From Betaproteobacteria bacterium HGW-Betaproteobacteria-3 (GTDB lineage Bacteria > Pseudomonadota > Gammaproteobacteria > Burkholderiales > Burkholderiaceae_C): 64,000 nucleotides of DNA. A program made the translations under genes and the position numbers. The stretch covers positions 1 through 64,000 of the forward strand of contig PHCI01000020.1 of the NCBI GenBank assembly GCA_002842205.1. The letters are read 5' to 3'. The notes under the pieces are model-generated. The model searched no databases. It saw only the letters and a program-made list of their open reading frames with translations, and was not told where the DNA came from. Shown piece after piece: positions 51,941 to 61,248 of this stretch. Within the stretch, counting starts at the first letter, position 1. Each line of letters opens with the position of its first letter.

Positions 51941-53008
51941 ATGGAACCCTCTACCCTGGTTGCCAACTCCGATCCGCCTGCCGTCTCCGCCGCGACGCGC
52001 CCGCCTCCTTTTGAGTTGGTATGCCCTGCAGGCAGCCTGCCCGCGCTGAAGGCCGCCGTGGACAACGGCGCCAATTGCGTGTACTTAGGCCTGCGTGACG
52101 CGACCAACGCGCGCAATTTCGCCGGTCTCAATTTCGACGAAGCCGCCATTGCAACCGGCGTGCGCTACGCCCACGAGCGCGGCTGCAAGGTGTTCATGGC
52201 GCTCAACACCTACCCGCAGGCGTCCAACCCGGCACCCTGGCGAACGGCCATGGACAAGGCGGTGGACCTGGGCGTGAACGCCGTGATCCTGGCCGACCCG
52301 GGTCTCATGCAATATGCCGCCACGCGCCATCCGCAGCTGCGCCTACACCTGTCGGTGCAGGGCTCGGCCACCAATTACGACGCCATCAACTTTTACCGCG
52401 AACAGTTCGGCGTGGTGCGGGCGGTGCTGCCGCGTGTGCTGTCGCTGACGCAGGTGGAGCAGGTGATCGACAAGACCCCGGTCGAAATCGAGGTATTCGG
52501 CTTTGGCAGCCTGTGCGTGATGGTCGAGGGGCGCTGTGCGCTGTCGTCCTACGTCACGGGCGAGTCGCCCAACACGCACGGCGTGTGTTCACCGGCCAAG
52601 GCCGTGCGCTGGCAGGAAACGCCCAAGGGGCTTGAATCACGACTGAACGGCGTGCTGATTGACCGTTATGCCGATGGCGAAAATGCCGGTTACCCGACCC
52701 TGTGCAAGGGGCGGTTCGCCGTGGAGCAGGAAGAAAGCTATTACGCCATCGAGGAGCCCACCAGCCTGAACACGCTGGAGTTGCTGCCGCAGCTCATGAA
52801 AATGGGCGTGCGCGCCATCAAGATCGAGGGCCGCCAGCGCAGCCCGGCTTACGTGGCGCAGGTCACCAAGGTGTGGCGCGAGGCGATTGACCATTGCACC
52901 GCCAATCCGCACCGCTATGCGCCCAAACCGGCATGGATGGCCAGCCTCGACCAGGTGGCAGAGGGCCAGCAACACACGCTGGGCGCCTACCACCGGCCCT
53001 GGAAATAA
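51941..53008 (+). CDS. ubiU: O2-independent ubiquinone hydroxylase subunit UbiU (U32 peptidase family)
   Basis: A 355-residue U32-family protein. UbiU and UbiV form a heterodimer carrying 4Fe-4S clusters and hydroxylate the ubiquinone ring without O2. The family start FELVCPAGSLPALKAAVDNG and the NFAGLNFDE region are present. Four cysteines of the cluster type are visible (SLCVMVEGRCALSS, HGVCSPAKA, PTLCKGRF). The ATG at 51941 gives an N-terminal extension of about 25 residues relative to the domain; the true start might be slightly later. The last base of its TAA is the first base of the ubiV ATG (TAATG). Confidence 0.92.
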   Translation: MEPSTLVANSDPPAVSAATRPPPFELVCPAGSLPALKAAVDNGANCVYLGLRDATNARNFAGLNFDEAAIATGVRYAHERGCKVFMALNTYPQASNPAPWRTAMDKAVDLGVNAVILADPGLMQYAATRHPQLRLHLSVQGSATNYDAINFYREQFGVVRAVLPRVLSLTQVEQVIDKTPVEIEVFGFGSLCVMVEGRCALSSYVTGESPNTHGVCSPAKAVRWQETPKGLESRLNGVLIDRYADGENAGYPTLCKGRFAVEQEESYYAIEEPTSLNTLELLPQLMKMGVRAIKIEGRQRSPAYVAQVTKVWREAIDHCTANPHRYAPKPAWMASLDQVAEGQQHTLGAYHRPWK

Positions 53009-53925
53009 TGAATCTCCGACCCCTGAAAATCGCCCTGGGCCCGTTGCTTTACTACTGGCGGCGCGATGCCGTCCTCAGTTTTTATGACGCCATCGCTGCC
53101 GCGCCGGTGGATGTGGTGTATCTGGGCGAGACCGTGTGCTCGCGCCGTCGCGAGCTGCGCCTGGCCGACTGGCTGGAGGTCGCGGCACGCCTGCGGGGCG
53201 CCGGCAAGGAAGTGGTGCTCTCGACGCAGGTGCTGCTGGAGTCGGGCTCCGACGTGGCCGCCATGCACAGGATCGCGGGCAACGGTGATTTTCTGGTCGA
53301 GGCCAACGACATGGGCGCCGTGCACAGTCTGGCGGGCAAGGCGCCGTTTGTGGCCGGGCCGCACCTGAATCTCTACAACCTGGCTTCGCTGCAATGGATG
53401 GCAACGCTGGGCGCGAGCCGATGGGTCATGCCGCTGGAGATGAAGCGTGACGACCTGGCCCAGATACAGCAGGGGCGTCCGGGCGGCTTGCAGACCGAAG
53501 TCTTTGCCTACGGCCGCATGCCGCTGGCCTTTTCCGCACGCTGTTTCACCGCGCGGCACCGCAACCTGCCCAAGGACGACTGCCGTTTCAGTTGCCTCGA
53601 TCATCCCGATGGCCTGCTGCTTGAAACCCGCGAAAACGAAAAATTCCTGGTGCTCAATGGCACGCAGACGCAATCGGCCCGGGTCCATAACCTGGTGGAC
53701 GCGCTGGACGACCTGCGTACGCTGGGCGTGGATGTGATTCGCCTGAGCCCGCAGGCGCAACACATGACCGATGTGATCACGGTGTTCGATGCGGCGCGCA
53801 ACCGGGCACTGGCGCCGCACGAGGCACTGGCGCGTCTGCTCCCCCTGATGCCGGACCAGGGCTGCAATGGCTACTGGCACGGCCGTCCCGGCCTGGAGCA
53901 GGTCGAAGCTGTCGCGCAGGCCTGA
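53008..53925 (+). CDS. ubiV: O2-independent ubiquinone hydroxylase subunit UbiV
   Basis: A 305-residue U32-family protein, partner of UbiU. Cys44 in YLGETVCSRRRELR and the group SARCFTARHRNLPKDDC…SC (with CLDHPDG) fit the 4Fe-4S ligands of UbiV. The start at 53008 is set by the TAATG overlap with ubiU. In known systems the hydroxyl oxygen comes from prephenate, so the shikimate-pathway genes upstream supply a related precursor; that link is only general. Confidence 0.92.
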   Translation: MNLRPLKIALGPLLYYWRRDAVLSFYDAIAAAPVDVVYLGETVCSRRRELRLADWLEVAARLRGAGKEVVLSTQVLLESGSDVAAMHRIAGNGDFLVEANDMGAVHSLAGKAPFVAGPHLNLYNLASLQWMATLGASRWVMPLEMKRDDLAQIQQGRPGGLQTEVFAYGRMPLAFSARCFTARHRNLPKDDCRFSCLDHPDGLLLETRENEKFLVLNGTQTQSARVHNLVDALDDLRTLGVDVIRLSPQAQHMTDVITVFDAARNRALAPHEALARLLPLMPDQGCNGYWHGRPGLEQVEAVAQA

Positions 53926-53930
53926 GCCCC

Positions 53931-54548
53931 ATGTATCACGGCGAGCGTTTCAACAGCATCAGCCACCTGGTGGGCGCGGCTCTGGCGCTGGCCGGCTCGG
54001 TGCTTCTGATTGTGCTGGCGGCGCGCCTGGGCGACCCCTGGAAAATCGTCAGCTTCAGCATTTACGGCGCCATGTTGGTGGCGCTCTACGCCCTTTCCAC
54101 GCTCTACCATAGCGTGCGTGGCCGCGCCAAGGAGGTGCTGCGCAAGTTCGACCATTGCGCGATTTATTTGCTCATCGCGGGCAGCTACACGCCGTTCGCG
54201 CTGGTGTCGCTGCGCGGCGCCTGGGGCTGGTCGCTGCTGGGCACGGTGTGGGGCCTGGGCCTGCTCGGCATCCTGCAGGAGATCTGGCTCGCCAAGGGTG
54301 CGCGCGTGTTCTCGCTGGTCATCTATGTTCTCATGGGCTGGCTGGCACTGGTGGCAGTGCCGCCACTCTGGCAGGCCCTGACACCTGCGGGCTTTGCCTG
54401 GCTGGCCGCTGGCGGAGGGTTCTACACCCTGGGCATCTTCTTTTATGCCACCGACCACAAACTTCGTCACGGCCACGGTCTGTGGCACCTGTTTGTGCTG
54501 GCTGGCAGCATCTGCCATTTTTTGACCGTGCTGCTCTACGTGGCCTGA
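53931..54548 (+). CDS. trhA: Hemolysin III/TrhA-family membrane protein
   Basis: A 205-residue protein with seven membrane helices and the PAQR/hemolysin III motifs NSISHLVGAALALAG, STLYHSV, KFDHCAIYLLIAGSYTPF and HGHGLWHLFVLAG with conserved metal-binding-type His/Asp residues. In E. coli the relative YqfA (TrhA) is linked to membrane energetics. It lies between ubiV and ubiT with only 5 and 14 bp spacing, clearly in the same operon. Why it belongs to an anaerobic ubiquinone operon is unknown. Confidence 0.88.
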   Translation: MYHGERFNSISHLVGAALALAGSVLLIVLAARLGDPWKIVSFSIYGAMLVALYALSTLYHSVRGRAKEVLRKFDHCAIYLLIAGSYTPFALVSLRGAWGWSLLGTVWGLGLLGILQEIWLAKGARVFSLVIYVLMGWLALVAVPPLWQALTPAGFAWLAAGGGFYTLGIFFYATDHKLRHGHGLWHLFVLAGSICHFLTVLLYVA

Positions 54549-54562
54549 CCGTCTGGACCGCC

Positions 54563-55069
54563 ATGAACCCGCCCTCTTCTTTTGTCATCCCTCAACATCT
54601 GGGCGCCCTGCTGGCTCGCCTGCCGGCCTATCCGGGCTCGGCGGTGCTGGTGAGCGCGCTCAACATCGGGCTGGCGCCGCATCTTCCGGCTGACGTGCTC
54701 CAGATGCTGCTGCACAAGAAGCTGCGCATCCATGTGCGCGATGCACGCCTGACCTTTGATTTCGAATGGACCGGTCAGCGCTTCGCGGCCTGCCCCAGGC
54801 AGCAAGCCTGCGATCTGACCATCGCCGCCAGCGCCCATGATTTTTTGCGCCTGGCGCAGCGCCAGGAAGACCCGGACACACTGTTCTTCAGCCGCCGCTT
54901 GTCCATGCAGGGCGACACCGAGCTCGGTCTGGTGGTCAAGAATTCCCTCGACGCGCTGGAGCTGCCCGTGTTCGACCTGCGGCAGTGGGCGCCGCACCAG
55001 GTGCTGGCACGCATGGCCGCATGGCGCTCGGCCGGAAAAGGCCAACACCAGCCCGGACGCAATACGTGA
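54563..55069 (+). CDS. ubiT: UbiT-like SCP2-domain lipid carrier
   Basis: A 168-residue protein with an SCP2 sterol-carrier fold (about 45-150; LHKKLRIHVRDARLTFDFEW, DLTIAASAHDFLRLAQRQEDP, RLSMQGDTELGLVVKN). UbiT binds the isoprenoid intermediates for the O2-independent steps, as the accessory partner of UbiUV. The ATG at 54563 follows trhA by 14 bp. The final ~15 residues are variable. Confidence 0.87.
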   Translation: MNPPSSFVIPQHLGALLARLPAYPGSAVLVSALNIGLAPHLPADVLQMLLHKKLRIHVRDARLTFDFEWTGQRFAACPRQQACDLTIAASAHDFLRLAQRQEDPDTLFFSRRLSMQGDTELGLVVKNSLDALELPVFDLRQWAPHQVLARMAAWRSAGKGQHQPGRNT

Positions 55070-55093
55070 GCGCGGCCGCAACGGACCCGAGCC

Positions 55094-55699
55094 ATGCCCG
55101 CAACTGACAGGCCGCCCCCGCGGCGCATCGTCGTCGCCATCACGGGCGCCAGCGGCGCTGTTTACGGCGCGCGGCTGCTGCAAGTGCTGCGGGGCCTGGG
55201 CGGTTTCGAGTCGCATCTGGTGGTGTCCGATGCAGGCTGGCGCAACCTGCAGCATGAAGGCAACATGGACCGCGCATCAATCGAGGCCCTGGCCGATCAG
55301 GTGCATGACGCGCACAACGTGGGAGCGGCGCTTGCCAGCGGTTCATTCCAGTGCAGCGCCATGGTGGTGGCGCCCTGCTCCATGCGCACCCTGGCCGCGG
55401 TGGCGCATGGCTTGTCGGACAACCTCATTACCCGCGCCGCCGATGTGATGCTCAAGGAGCGCAGGCGTCTGGTGCTCATGGTGCGCGAATCACCGCTGCA
55501 CCTGGTGCACCTGCGCAACATGGTCAGTGTGACCAAGATGGGCGGCATCATCTGTCCGCCGCTGCCCGCGTTTTATTTGCGGCCGCGATCCGTCAGCGAC
55601 ATCGTGGACCACAGCGTGGCGCGCGTGCTCGACCTGCTGGACATCTCCCACGACCTGGCACCACGCTGGGACGGCCTGGCCCCGCCCGAAGCCAGCTAG
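55094..55699 (+). CDS. ubiX: Flavin prenyltransferase
   Basis: A 201-residue enzyme that prenylates FMN to make the cofactor of UbiD. Features are VVAITGASGAVYGARLLQVL, VVAPCSMRTLAAVAHGLSDN, ERRRLVLMVRESPLHLVHLR and GGIICPPLPAFY. It sits 24 bp after ubiT and 9 bp before ubiD, forming the decarboxylation pair within the same operon. The ATG at 55094 lies close to the end of ubiT, and a purine-rich ribosome site is not strong. Confidence 0.94.
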   Translation: MPATDRPPPRRIVVAITGASGAVYGARLLQVLRGLGGFESHLVVSDAGWRNLQHEGNMDRASIEALADQVHDAHNVGAALASGSFQCSAMVVAPCSMRTLAAVAHGLSDNLITRAADVMLKERRRLVLMVRESPLHLVHLRNMVSVTKMGGIICPPLPAFYLRPRSVSDIVDHSVARVLDLLDISHDLAPRWDGLAPPEAS

Positions 55700-55708
55700 A
55701 ACCGACCC

Positions 55709-57193
55709 ATGTCCTACCGCGACCTGCGCGATTTCATGGCCCAGCTTGAGCAGACCGGCGACCTGCGCCGCGTCGCCGCGCCGGTCTCGCCCTACCTCGA
55801 GATGACCGCACTGTGCGACCGCACCCTGCGCGCGGGCGGCCCGGCGCTGTTGTTTGAGCATCCCACGGGGCACAGCATACCGGTGCTGGGCAATCTTTTC
55901 GGCACGACCGGGCGCGTCGCGCGCGCCATGGGCGTGGCCGACCTGCGCGGACTGCGCCCGTTCGGCGAGCTGCTGGCCTCTCTCAAGGAACCCGAAGTGC
56001 CCCGGGGTTTCAAGGAGATGATGGGCGTCGGGGGCCTGCTCAAGACCCTGTGGCACATGACGCCCAGGGAAATGAATTCGGCCCCCTGTCAGGCGGTGGT
56101 TTGGGAGGGCAGCGACGTGGACCTGGCGCGCCTGCCGGTGCAGCACTGCTGGCCCGGCGACGTGGCGCCACTTGTCACCTGGGGCCTGGTCGTCACGCAG
56201 GGGCCGCACAAGCCGCGGCAGAACCTGGGCATCTACCGCCAGCAGGTTCTTTCGCGCAACCAGCTCATCATGCGCTGGCTGGCGCACCGCGGCGGCGCGC
56301 TCGACTTCAAGGACCATTGCGCGATGCATCCGGGCCAGCCGTACCCGGTGGCCGTGGCGCTGGGGGCCGACCCTGCCACCCTGCTGGGCGCCGTCACGCC
56401 GGTGCCTGACAGCCTGTCGGAATACCAGTTTGCCGGCCTGTTGCGTGGCAGCCGGACCGAGGTGGTCAAGGCGCTGGGGGTTCCCCTGCGGGTGCCCGCC
56501 ACGGCCGAGATCGTGCTTGAAGGGCATATCTGCCCCGATGCCAGTCACCCCAGCGGCTGGCAGCACGCGCTCGAGGGGCCCTATGGCGACCACACCGGCT
56601 ACTACAACGAACAGGCCTGGTTTCCCGTGTTCACCGTCGATCGCATCACGCTGCGCCGCGACCCGATTTACCACTCCACCTACACCGGCAAGCCGCCCGA
56701 CGAGCCGGCGGTGCTGGGCATGGCACTGAACGAACTGTTCATCCCGCTGCTGCAGCGTCAGTTTCCCGAGATCACCGATTTTTACCTGCCCCCCGAAGGC
56801 TGCAGCTACCGCATGGCTGTGGTGCGGATCAAAAAGGCTTACCCCGGCCACGCACGGCGCGTCATGATGGGCGTGTGGAGCCACCTGCGCCAGTTCATGT
56901 ACACCAAGTTCATCGTCGTGGTGGACGACGACGTGGACGTGCGCGACTGGCGCGAAGTCATCTGGGCGCTGACCACGCGCATGGACCCCGTTCGCGACAC
57001 CCTGCTGATCGACAACACGCCGATCGACTACCTCGACTTCGCCTCGCCCGTGAGCGGCCTGGGCAGCAAGATGGGGCTGGATGCCACCCACAAATGGCCT
57101 GGCGAAACCCAGCGCGAGTGGGGCCGTCCCATCGTCATGGATGCGCAAGTGCAGGCGCGGATGGACAAGGTCTTCGAATCGCTGGGTCTGTGA
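55709..57193 (+). CDS. ubiD: 3-polyprenyl-4-hydroxybenzoate decarboxylase
   Basis: A 494-residue prenylated-FMN enzyme that decarboxylates the polyprenyl-4-hydroxybenzoate intermediate of ubiquinone synthesis. The family stretches [38 protein letters not shown], and [20 protein letters not shown] are present, with the E…R…E-type active-site stretch and [20 protein letters not shown] near the end. Size is as in E. coli UbiD. It closes the operon; a hairpin (CGCCCC GCA GGGGCG) follows without a T-run. Confidence 0.95.
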   Translation: MSYRDLRDFMAQLEQTGDLRRVAAPVSPYLEMTALCDRTLRAGGPALLFEHPTGHSIPVLGNLFGTTGRVARAMGVADLRGLRPFGELLASLKEPEVPRGFKEMMGVGGLLKTLWHMTPREMNSAPCQAVVWEGSDVDLARLPVQHCWPGDVAPLVTWGLVVTQGPHKPRQNLGIYRQQVLSRNQLIMRWLAHRGGALDFKDHCAMHPGQPYPVAVALGADPATLLGAVTPVPDSLSEYQFAGLLRGSRTEVVKALGVPLRVPATAEIVLEGHICPDASHPSGWQHALEGPYGDHTGYYNEQAWFPVFTVDRITLRRDPIYHSTYTGKPPDEPAVLGMALNELFIPLLQRQFPEITDFYLPPEGCSYRMAVVRIKKAYPGHARRVMMGVWSHLRQFMYTKFIVVVDDDVDVRDWREVIWALTTRMDPVRDTLLIDNTPIDYLDFASPVSGLGSKMGLDATHKWPGETQREWGRPIVMDAQVQARMDKVFESLGL

Positions 57194-57266
57194 CGCGTTT
57201 GCGCGCCCCGCAGGGGCGATCGACCATGCCAAGGCTCGCGGCACCCCGAACCGTCGCATCGCAGGT

Positions 57267-57280
57267 TTGACAGAGATCAA
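57267..57280 (+). promoter_or_regulatory. FNR/Anr-like box upstream of the acetyl-CoA hydrolase gene
   Basis: TTGACagagATCAA matches TTGAT-N4-ATCAA at nine of ten positions, 57 bp before the ATG. No convincing -10 hexamer is seen 22 bp downstream, so activation or repression cannot be told apart. Confidence 0.55.
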
Positions 57281-57337
57281 GAACCGGCAACGCCAAACAC
57301 CGGACACTGACAGACGACTTCGGAGGAAGACACTGTC

Positions 57338-59491
57338 ATGACCCACCCCATCACCACCGACCAGATCGCTGCCGCCGTGGATCTGGTTCTGGACACGGTT
57401 CAAGGCGACATCGTGCTCGGCCTGCCGCTGGGCATCGGCAAGCCCAACCCGTTTGTCAACGCCCTTTACCGGCGCATCAAGGCGCAGGGCGGCGCACCGA
57501 ATCCGCGCCGCCTGAAGATCATCACCGCGCTGTCGCTGGAAAAACCCGTGGGCAAAAGCGAGCTGGAGCAGCATTTCCTGCAGCCCCTGGTCGAGCGCGT
57601 GTTCAAGGACTATCCCGACCTGGACTACGTCAAGGACCTGCGCGCCGGGACCATGCCGCCGCACATCGAGGTGGCCGAGTTTTTCATGAAGACCGGCGAC
57701 TATCTGGGCAACGGTCTGGCACAGCGTTCCTATATTTCCACCAACTACACCTTTGTCGCCCGCGACATGGGGGTGCTGGGCATGAACGTGATTGCGCAGG
57801 CCGTGGCCGCGCACGAGCAGGACGGAAAATTGACACTTTCACTGTCCAGCAACCCCGACGTGACCTTTGAAGTGGTGGAGCGCTACGCCGCCGAGGGCCG
57901 GCCGCTGCTCAAGGTGGGGGTCGTGAACCACCAGATGCCGTTCATGCCCAACCATGCGGTGGTGGCGCCGTCTTTTTTCGACATCGTGGTGACCGACCCC
58001 GCCGCCACCCACACGCTGTTTGCGCCGCCCAACGGCAAGGTCAGCACGGCCGATTACGCCATCGGCCTGCACGCCTCCAGCCTGGTGGCCGACAACGGCA
58101 CGCTGCAGATCGGCATTGGCGCGTTGGGCGACGCCATCGCGCAGGCCCTGATCGTGCGCGACCGGCATGGGCCCGAATACCGGCGCATCCTCGAATCGAT
58201 CTGCCCCGACGGTATCGGCACACGCGAACTGGGGCGCTTTGACCACGGACTGTATGGCTGCTCGGAGATGTTCGTCAACGGGTTCTTGCGGCTGATCGAG
58301 GCCGGCATCATCCGGCGCGAGGTGTTTGACGACGTGGCGCTGCAGCGCCTGGTCAACGCAGGCCGGATCGACAGTCTGGTGGTGGGCGCCGACACCCTGG
58401 CCACGCTGGTCCAGACCGGACGCGTGCGCCCCCGACTCAGCCAGGACGACTTGAGCTTCCTGCAACACATCGGGGTGCTGACGCCAGCGGTGGCACTGTC
58501 CGAAGACGGTGCGTCGCTGAGCGTGCAGCAGGGCGACGCCACGTTGCGCGTGGACAACCAGTTCGACCAACCCGGGCCGCTGGCGGCGCTGCAGCAGGCG
58601 GGTGGCCTGGGCACGCGCCTGGCCGGTGGGGTGGTCATGCACGGCGGCTTCTTTCTGGGCCCGGGCGATTTTTACGAACGGCTGCGCACCATGCCATCGC
58701 AGGATCTCGCCAGGATCGACATGACGCGCATCGACTTCATCAACCAGCTCTACGGCCAGGGCCAGCTCAAGCGCGCGCAACGCGCCAAGGCGCGCTTCAT
58801 GAACACCACCATGATGGTCACGCTGCTGGGCGCGGCCGTGTCCGATGCGCTGGACACCGGGCAGGTGGTCTCGGGTGTGGGCGGGCAGTACAACTTTGTG
58901 GCCATGGCCCATGCGCTGCCCGACGCGCGCTCCATTCTGATGCTGCGCGCCACGCACGACCACAAGGACGGCGTGCGCAGCGCCATCGTCTGGAACTACG
59001 CGCACGCCACCATCCCGCGGCACCTGCGCGACGTCGTGATCACCGAATACGGCGTGGCCGATCTGCGCGGCCAGTCCGACGGCGAAGTGGTCAAGCGGCT
59101 CATCGCCGTTGCCGATTCACGCTTCCAGGCCGAGCTGGTGGCGCAGGCCCAGGCCGCGGGCAAGCTGGAGACGGGCTACAGCGTGCCCGAGCGCTACCGC
59201 CAGAACCTGCCCGAGATGCTGGACGCCAAATTGCACCCCTGGAGTCAGGCCGGGCTGTTGCCCGACTTCCCGTTCGGCACCGATCTGACGGCCGACGAAC
59301 TGCACATCGTGCGCGCCTTGAAGCGCATGAAGCGCGCCACAACCCACCCGGTGGAACTGGTCACGATGGTCATGAAAAGCCTGTGGGAAAACCGCGAGGC
59401 GCCCGGGCCCTATCTGGAGCGGCTTGGCCTGGAAGACGCAACGAGCTTCAAGAAGATGTTCATCCGCAAGCTGTTTGCGGGGAACCTGTAG
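57338..59491 (+). CDS. Acetyl-CoA hydrolase/transferase family protein
   Basis: A 717-residue protein, longer than the usual ~500-residue family members. It has SYISTNYTFVARDMGVLGMN, QIGIGALGDAIAQALIVRD, and GVGGQYNFVAMAHALPDARS with the CoA-transferase/hydrolase C-terminal domain; the Glu nucleophile region is followed by TTMMVTLLGAAVSDALDTG. It would hydrolyse or transfer CoA between acetyl-CoA and an acid. AGGAAGA precedes the ATG. An FNR-like box upstream suggests a role in low-oxygen acetate or acyl-CoA balance. Confidence 0.85.
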   Translation: MTHPITTDQIAAAVDLVLDTVQGDIVLGLPLGIGKPNPFVNALYRRIKAQGGAPNPRRLKIITALSLEKPVGKSELEQHFLQPLVERVFKDYPDLDYVKDLRAGTMPPHIEVAEFFMKTGDYLGNGLAQRSYISTNYTFVARDMGVLGMNVIAQAVAAHEQDGKLTLSLSSNPDVTFEVVERYAAEGRPLLKVGVVNHQMPFMPNHAVVAPSFFDIVVTDPAATHTLFAPPNGKVSTADYAIGLHASSLVADNGTLQIGIGALGDAIAQALIVRDRHGPEYRRILESICPDGIGTRELGRFDHGLYGCSEMFVNGFLRLIEAGIIRREVFDDVALQRLVNAGRIDSLVVGADTLATLVQTGRVRPRLSQDDLSFLQHIGVLTPAVALSEDGASLSVQQGDATLRVDNQFDQPGPLAALQQAGGLGTRLAGGVVMHGGFFLGPGDFYERLRTMPSQDLARIDMTRIDFINQLYGQGQLKRAQRAKARFMNTTMMVTLLGAAVSDALDTGQVVSGVGGQYNFVAMAHALPDARSILMLRATHDHKDGVRSAIVWNYAHATIPRHLRDVVITEYGVADLRGQSDGEVVKRLIAVADSRFQAELVAQAQAAGKLETGYSVPERYRQNLPEMLDAKLHPWSQAGLLPDFPFGTDLTADELHIVRALKRMKRATTHPVELVTMVMKSLWENREAPGPYLERLGLEDATSFKKMFIRKLFAGNL

Positions 59492-59568
59492 CAACACCCA
59501 CCCGCAACACCCACCGCGCCATTGGCGGTGGGCTACACCCTGCGTGATGGGCGGTGTATAACGCGGCG

Positions 59569-60846
59569 ATGGTCATCACGCCCCCCATGTCCGCCGCTCG
59601 CGCCCGCGAGATCGCAGCAGGTTTTGATCTGCGCGCCTTGCCCCCGGATTTTTACGCCAACCCGTATCCGGTGTACGCAGCGCTGCGCGAAACCGAGCCC
59701 GTCAAACGCCTGCCGGACGGCGCGTACTTCCTCACCCGCCACGCCGATCTGGTGACGGTGTACCGGGACGCGCGCCACTTCAGCTCTGACAAGCAGGTGG
59801 AATACGCCCCCAAGTACGGTGCGGGTTCGCCGCTTTTTGAGCACCACACCACCAGCCTGGTGTTCAACGACCCGCCGCTGCACACGCGGGTGCGCGGCCT
59901 GATCATGGGGGCGCTCACGCGCCGCGCCATTGCCGACATGGAGCCCGGTCTGGTCACGCTGGTGGACCAGCTGCTGGACCGGATTGAAGCGCGCGGCGGC
60001 GGCGATCTGATCGAGGACTTTGCCTCGGCCATCCCCGTGGAGATCATCGGCAACCTGCTGGACGTGCCGCATGCCGACCGCACACCGCTGCGCGGCTGGT
60101 CGCTGGCCATCCTCGGCGCCCTGGAGCCCGCCCTGACGCCGGACCAACTGGCGCTGGGCCAGCGCAGCGTGACCGAGTTTCTGGCCTACCTCCGGCAGCT
60201 GGTGGCCGAACGCCGCAGGCACCCGGGCGACCCGGCGCGCGACGTGCTCACCCGCCTGATCCAGGGTGAGGCCGATGGTGCGCAGCTCAGTGCCACCGAA
60301 CTGCTCCAGAACTGCATTTTTCTGCTCAACGCAGGGCACGAGACCACCACCAACCTGATCGGCAACTCACTGGTGGCGCTGCAGGAATGGCCCGGGGAAA
60401 AATCCAGATTACTATTGAATTTGAAGCAAACTATTGCCAATCCACGGGGGGAAGAGGCTGTTTTGACACATGCCGTCGATGAATTCCTGCGGTTTGAGTC
60501 GTCCAACCAGTTGGGCAACCGCCGGGCCTTGGCGCGCTGCGAGGTGGGCGGCACCATGCTGGACGCCGGCGCCTTGGTCACGCTGTGCATCGGCGCGGCC
60601 AACCGCGACCCGGCGCAGTTCGCCGCGCCCGACCTGCTTGACCTGACCCGCGAAGACGCGCGCCACCTGGCGTTCGGGTTTGGCATCCACCAGTGCGCGG
60701 GCCTGAGCCTGGCGCGGCTGGAAGGCCGCGTGGCCATCGGGCGCTTCTTGCAGCGTTTCCCGCACTACCGGCTCAGCGAACCCCCCACCCGCGGGGGTCG
60801 CGCACGTTTCAGGGGTTTCTTGCGCGCACCGTTCAGCGTGGCCTAA
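59569..60846 (+). CDS. Cytochrome P450
   Basis: A 425-residue soluble bacterial P450. The I-helix LNAGHETTTN, the K-helix ExxR (DEFLRFES) and the heme-Cys loop FGFGIHQCAGLSLARLE are all present. ATG at 59569 is chosen; an ATG at 59587 is an alternative, with no clear ribosome site at either. Between the I- and K-helices the region from about residue 280 to 299 is encoded by an AT-rich element copy and is longer than usual. No ferredoxin or reductase gene is adjacent; substrate unknown. Confidence 0.9.
   Translation: MVITPPMSAARAREIAAGFDLRALPPDFYANPYPVYAALRETEPVKRLPDGAYFLTRHADLVTVYRDARHFSSDKQVEYAPKYGAGSPLFEHHTTSLVFNDPPLHTRVRGLIMGALTRRAIADMEPGLVTLVDQLLDRIEARGGGDLIEDFASAIPVEIIGNLLDVPHADRTPLRGWSLAILGALEPALTPDQLALGQRSVTEFLAYLRQLVAERRRHPGDPARDVLTRLIQGEADGAQLSATELLQNCIFLLNAGHETTTNLIGNSLVALQEWPGEKSRLLLNLKQTIANPRGEEAVLTHAVDEFLRFESSNQLGNRRALARCEVGGTMLDAGALVTLCIGAANRDPAQFAAPDLLDLTREDARHLAFGFGIHQCAGLSLARLEGRVAIGRFLQRFPHYRLSEPPTRGGRARFRGFLRAPFSVA
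60408..60466 (+). repeat. AT-rich dispersed element, copy K, in the P450 gene
   Basis: TTACTATTGAATTTGAAGCA, then AACTATTGCCAATCCACGGG with an AGGCTGTTTTGAC tail. It is less similar in the second half than copies D, H and I, but its AT-richness against the flanks and the aligned AAGCAAACTATTGCCAAT make a diverged copy likely. The frame stays open through it. Confidence 0.6.
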
Positions 60847-60874
60847 ACTGGGCCCATCCATCAGGAGGCAGCCC

Positions 60875-61222
60875 ATGAACACCACCACCGCGACGCCCGA
60901 ATCGGCCCCACCGGTCGACATCCGGTCGCTCAAGACTTTTGCCGAGTTTTACCCGTTCTATCTGGGAGAACACCGCAACCGCACCTGCCGACGCCTGCAT
61001 TTCGTGGGCTCGACCCTGTCGCTGGTGTGCCTGGCGATGCTGGTCTATACCGGCAAACCGCAATACTTCCTTTACGGGCTGCTCGTGGGTTATGGCTTTG
61101 CCTGGGTGGGCCATTTCGGCTTCGAAAAGAACAAGCCCGCCAGCTTCAAGCGCCCGCTCTACAGCTTCATGGGCGACTGGGTCATGTACAAGGACCTCTG
61201 GACCGGCCGGATTCCGTTCTGA
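60875..61222 (+). CDS. Mpo1/DUF962-family membrane protein
   Basis: A 115-residue protein with FAEFYPFYLGEHRNRTCRRLH, two hydrophobic stretches (STLSLVCLAMLVYTG and YFLYGLLVGYGFAWVGH) and FGFEKNKPASFKRPLYSFMGDW. This is the Mpo1 type of DUF962. Yeast Mpo1 is a 2-hydroxy fatty acid dioxygenase; the conserved HxxNRxxRxxH-like and HFxxExNxP motifs are seen here, so a similar lipid-oxidising function is possible. It starts 28 bp after the P450 stop, suggesting co-transcription. Confidence 0.85.
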   Translation: MNTTTATPESAPPVDIRSLKTFAEFYPFYLGEHRNRTCRRLHFVGSTLSLVCLAMLVYTGKPQYFLYGLLVGYGFAWVGHFGFEKNKPASFKRPLYSFMGDWVMYKDLWTGRIPF

Positions 61223-61248
61223 CGCCTCCCCGGTGGCGGCCTTGAACG

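Noticed and set aside
57200-57220. Hairpin after ubiD as a terminator
   Set aside because: The stem is strong but no T-run follows, so it is not a convincing intrinsic terminator.
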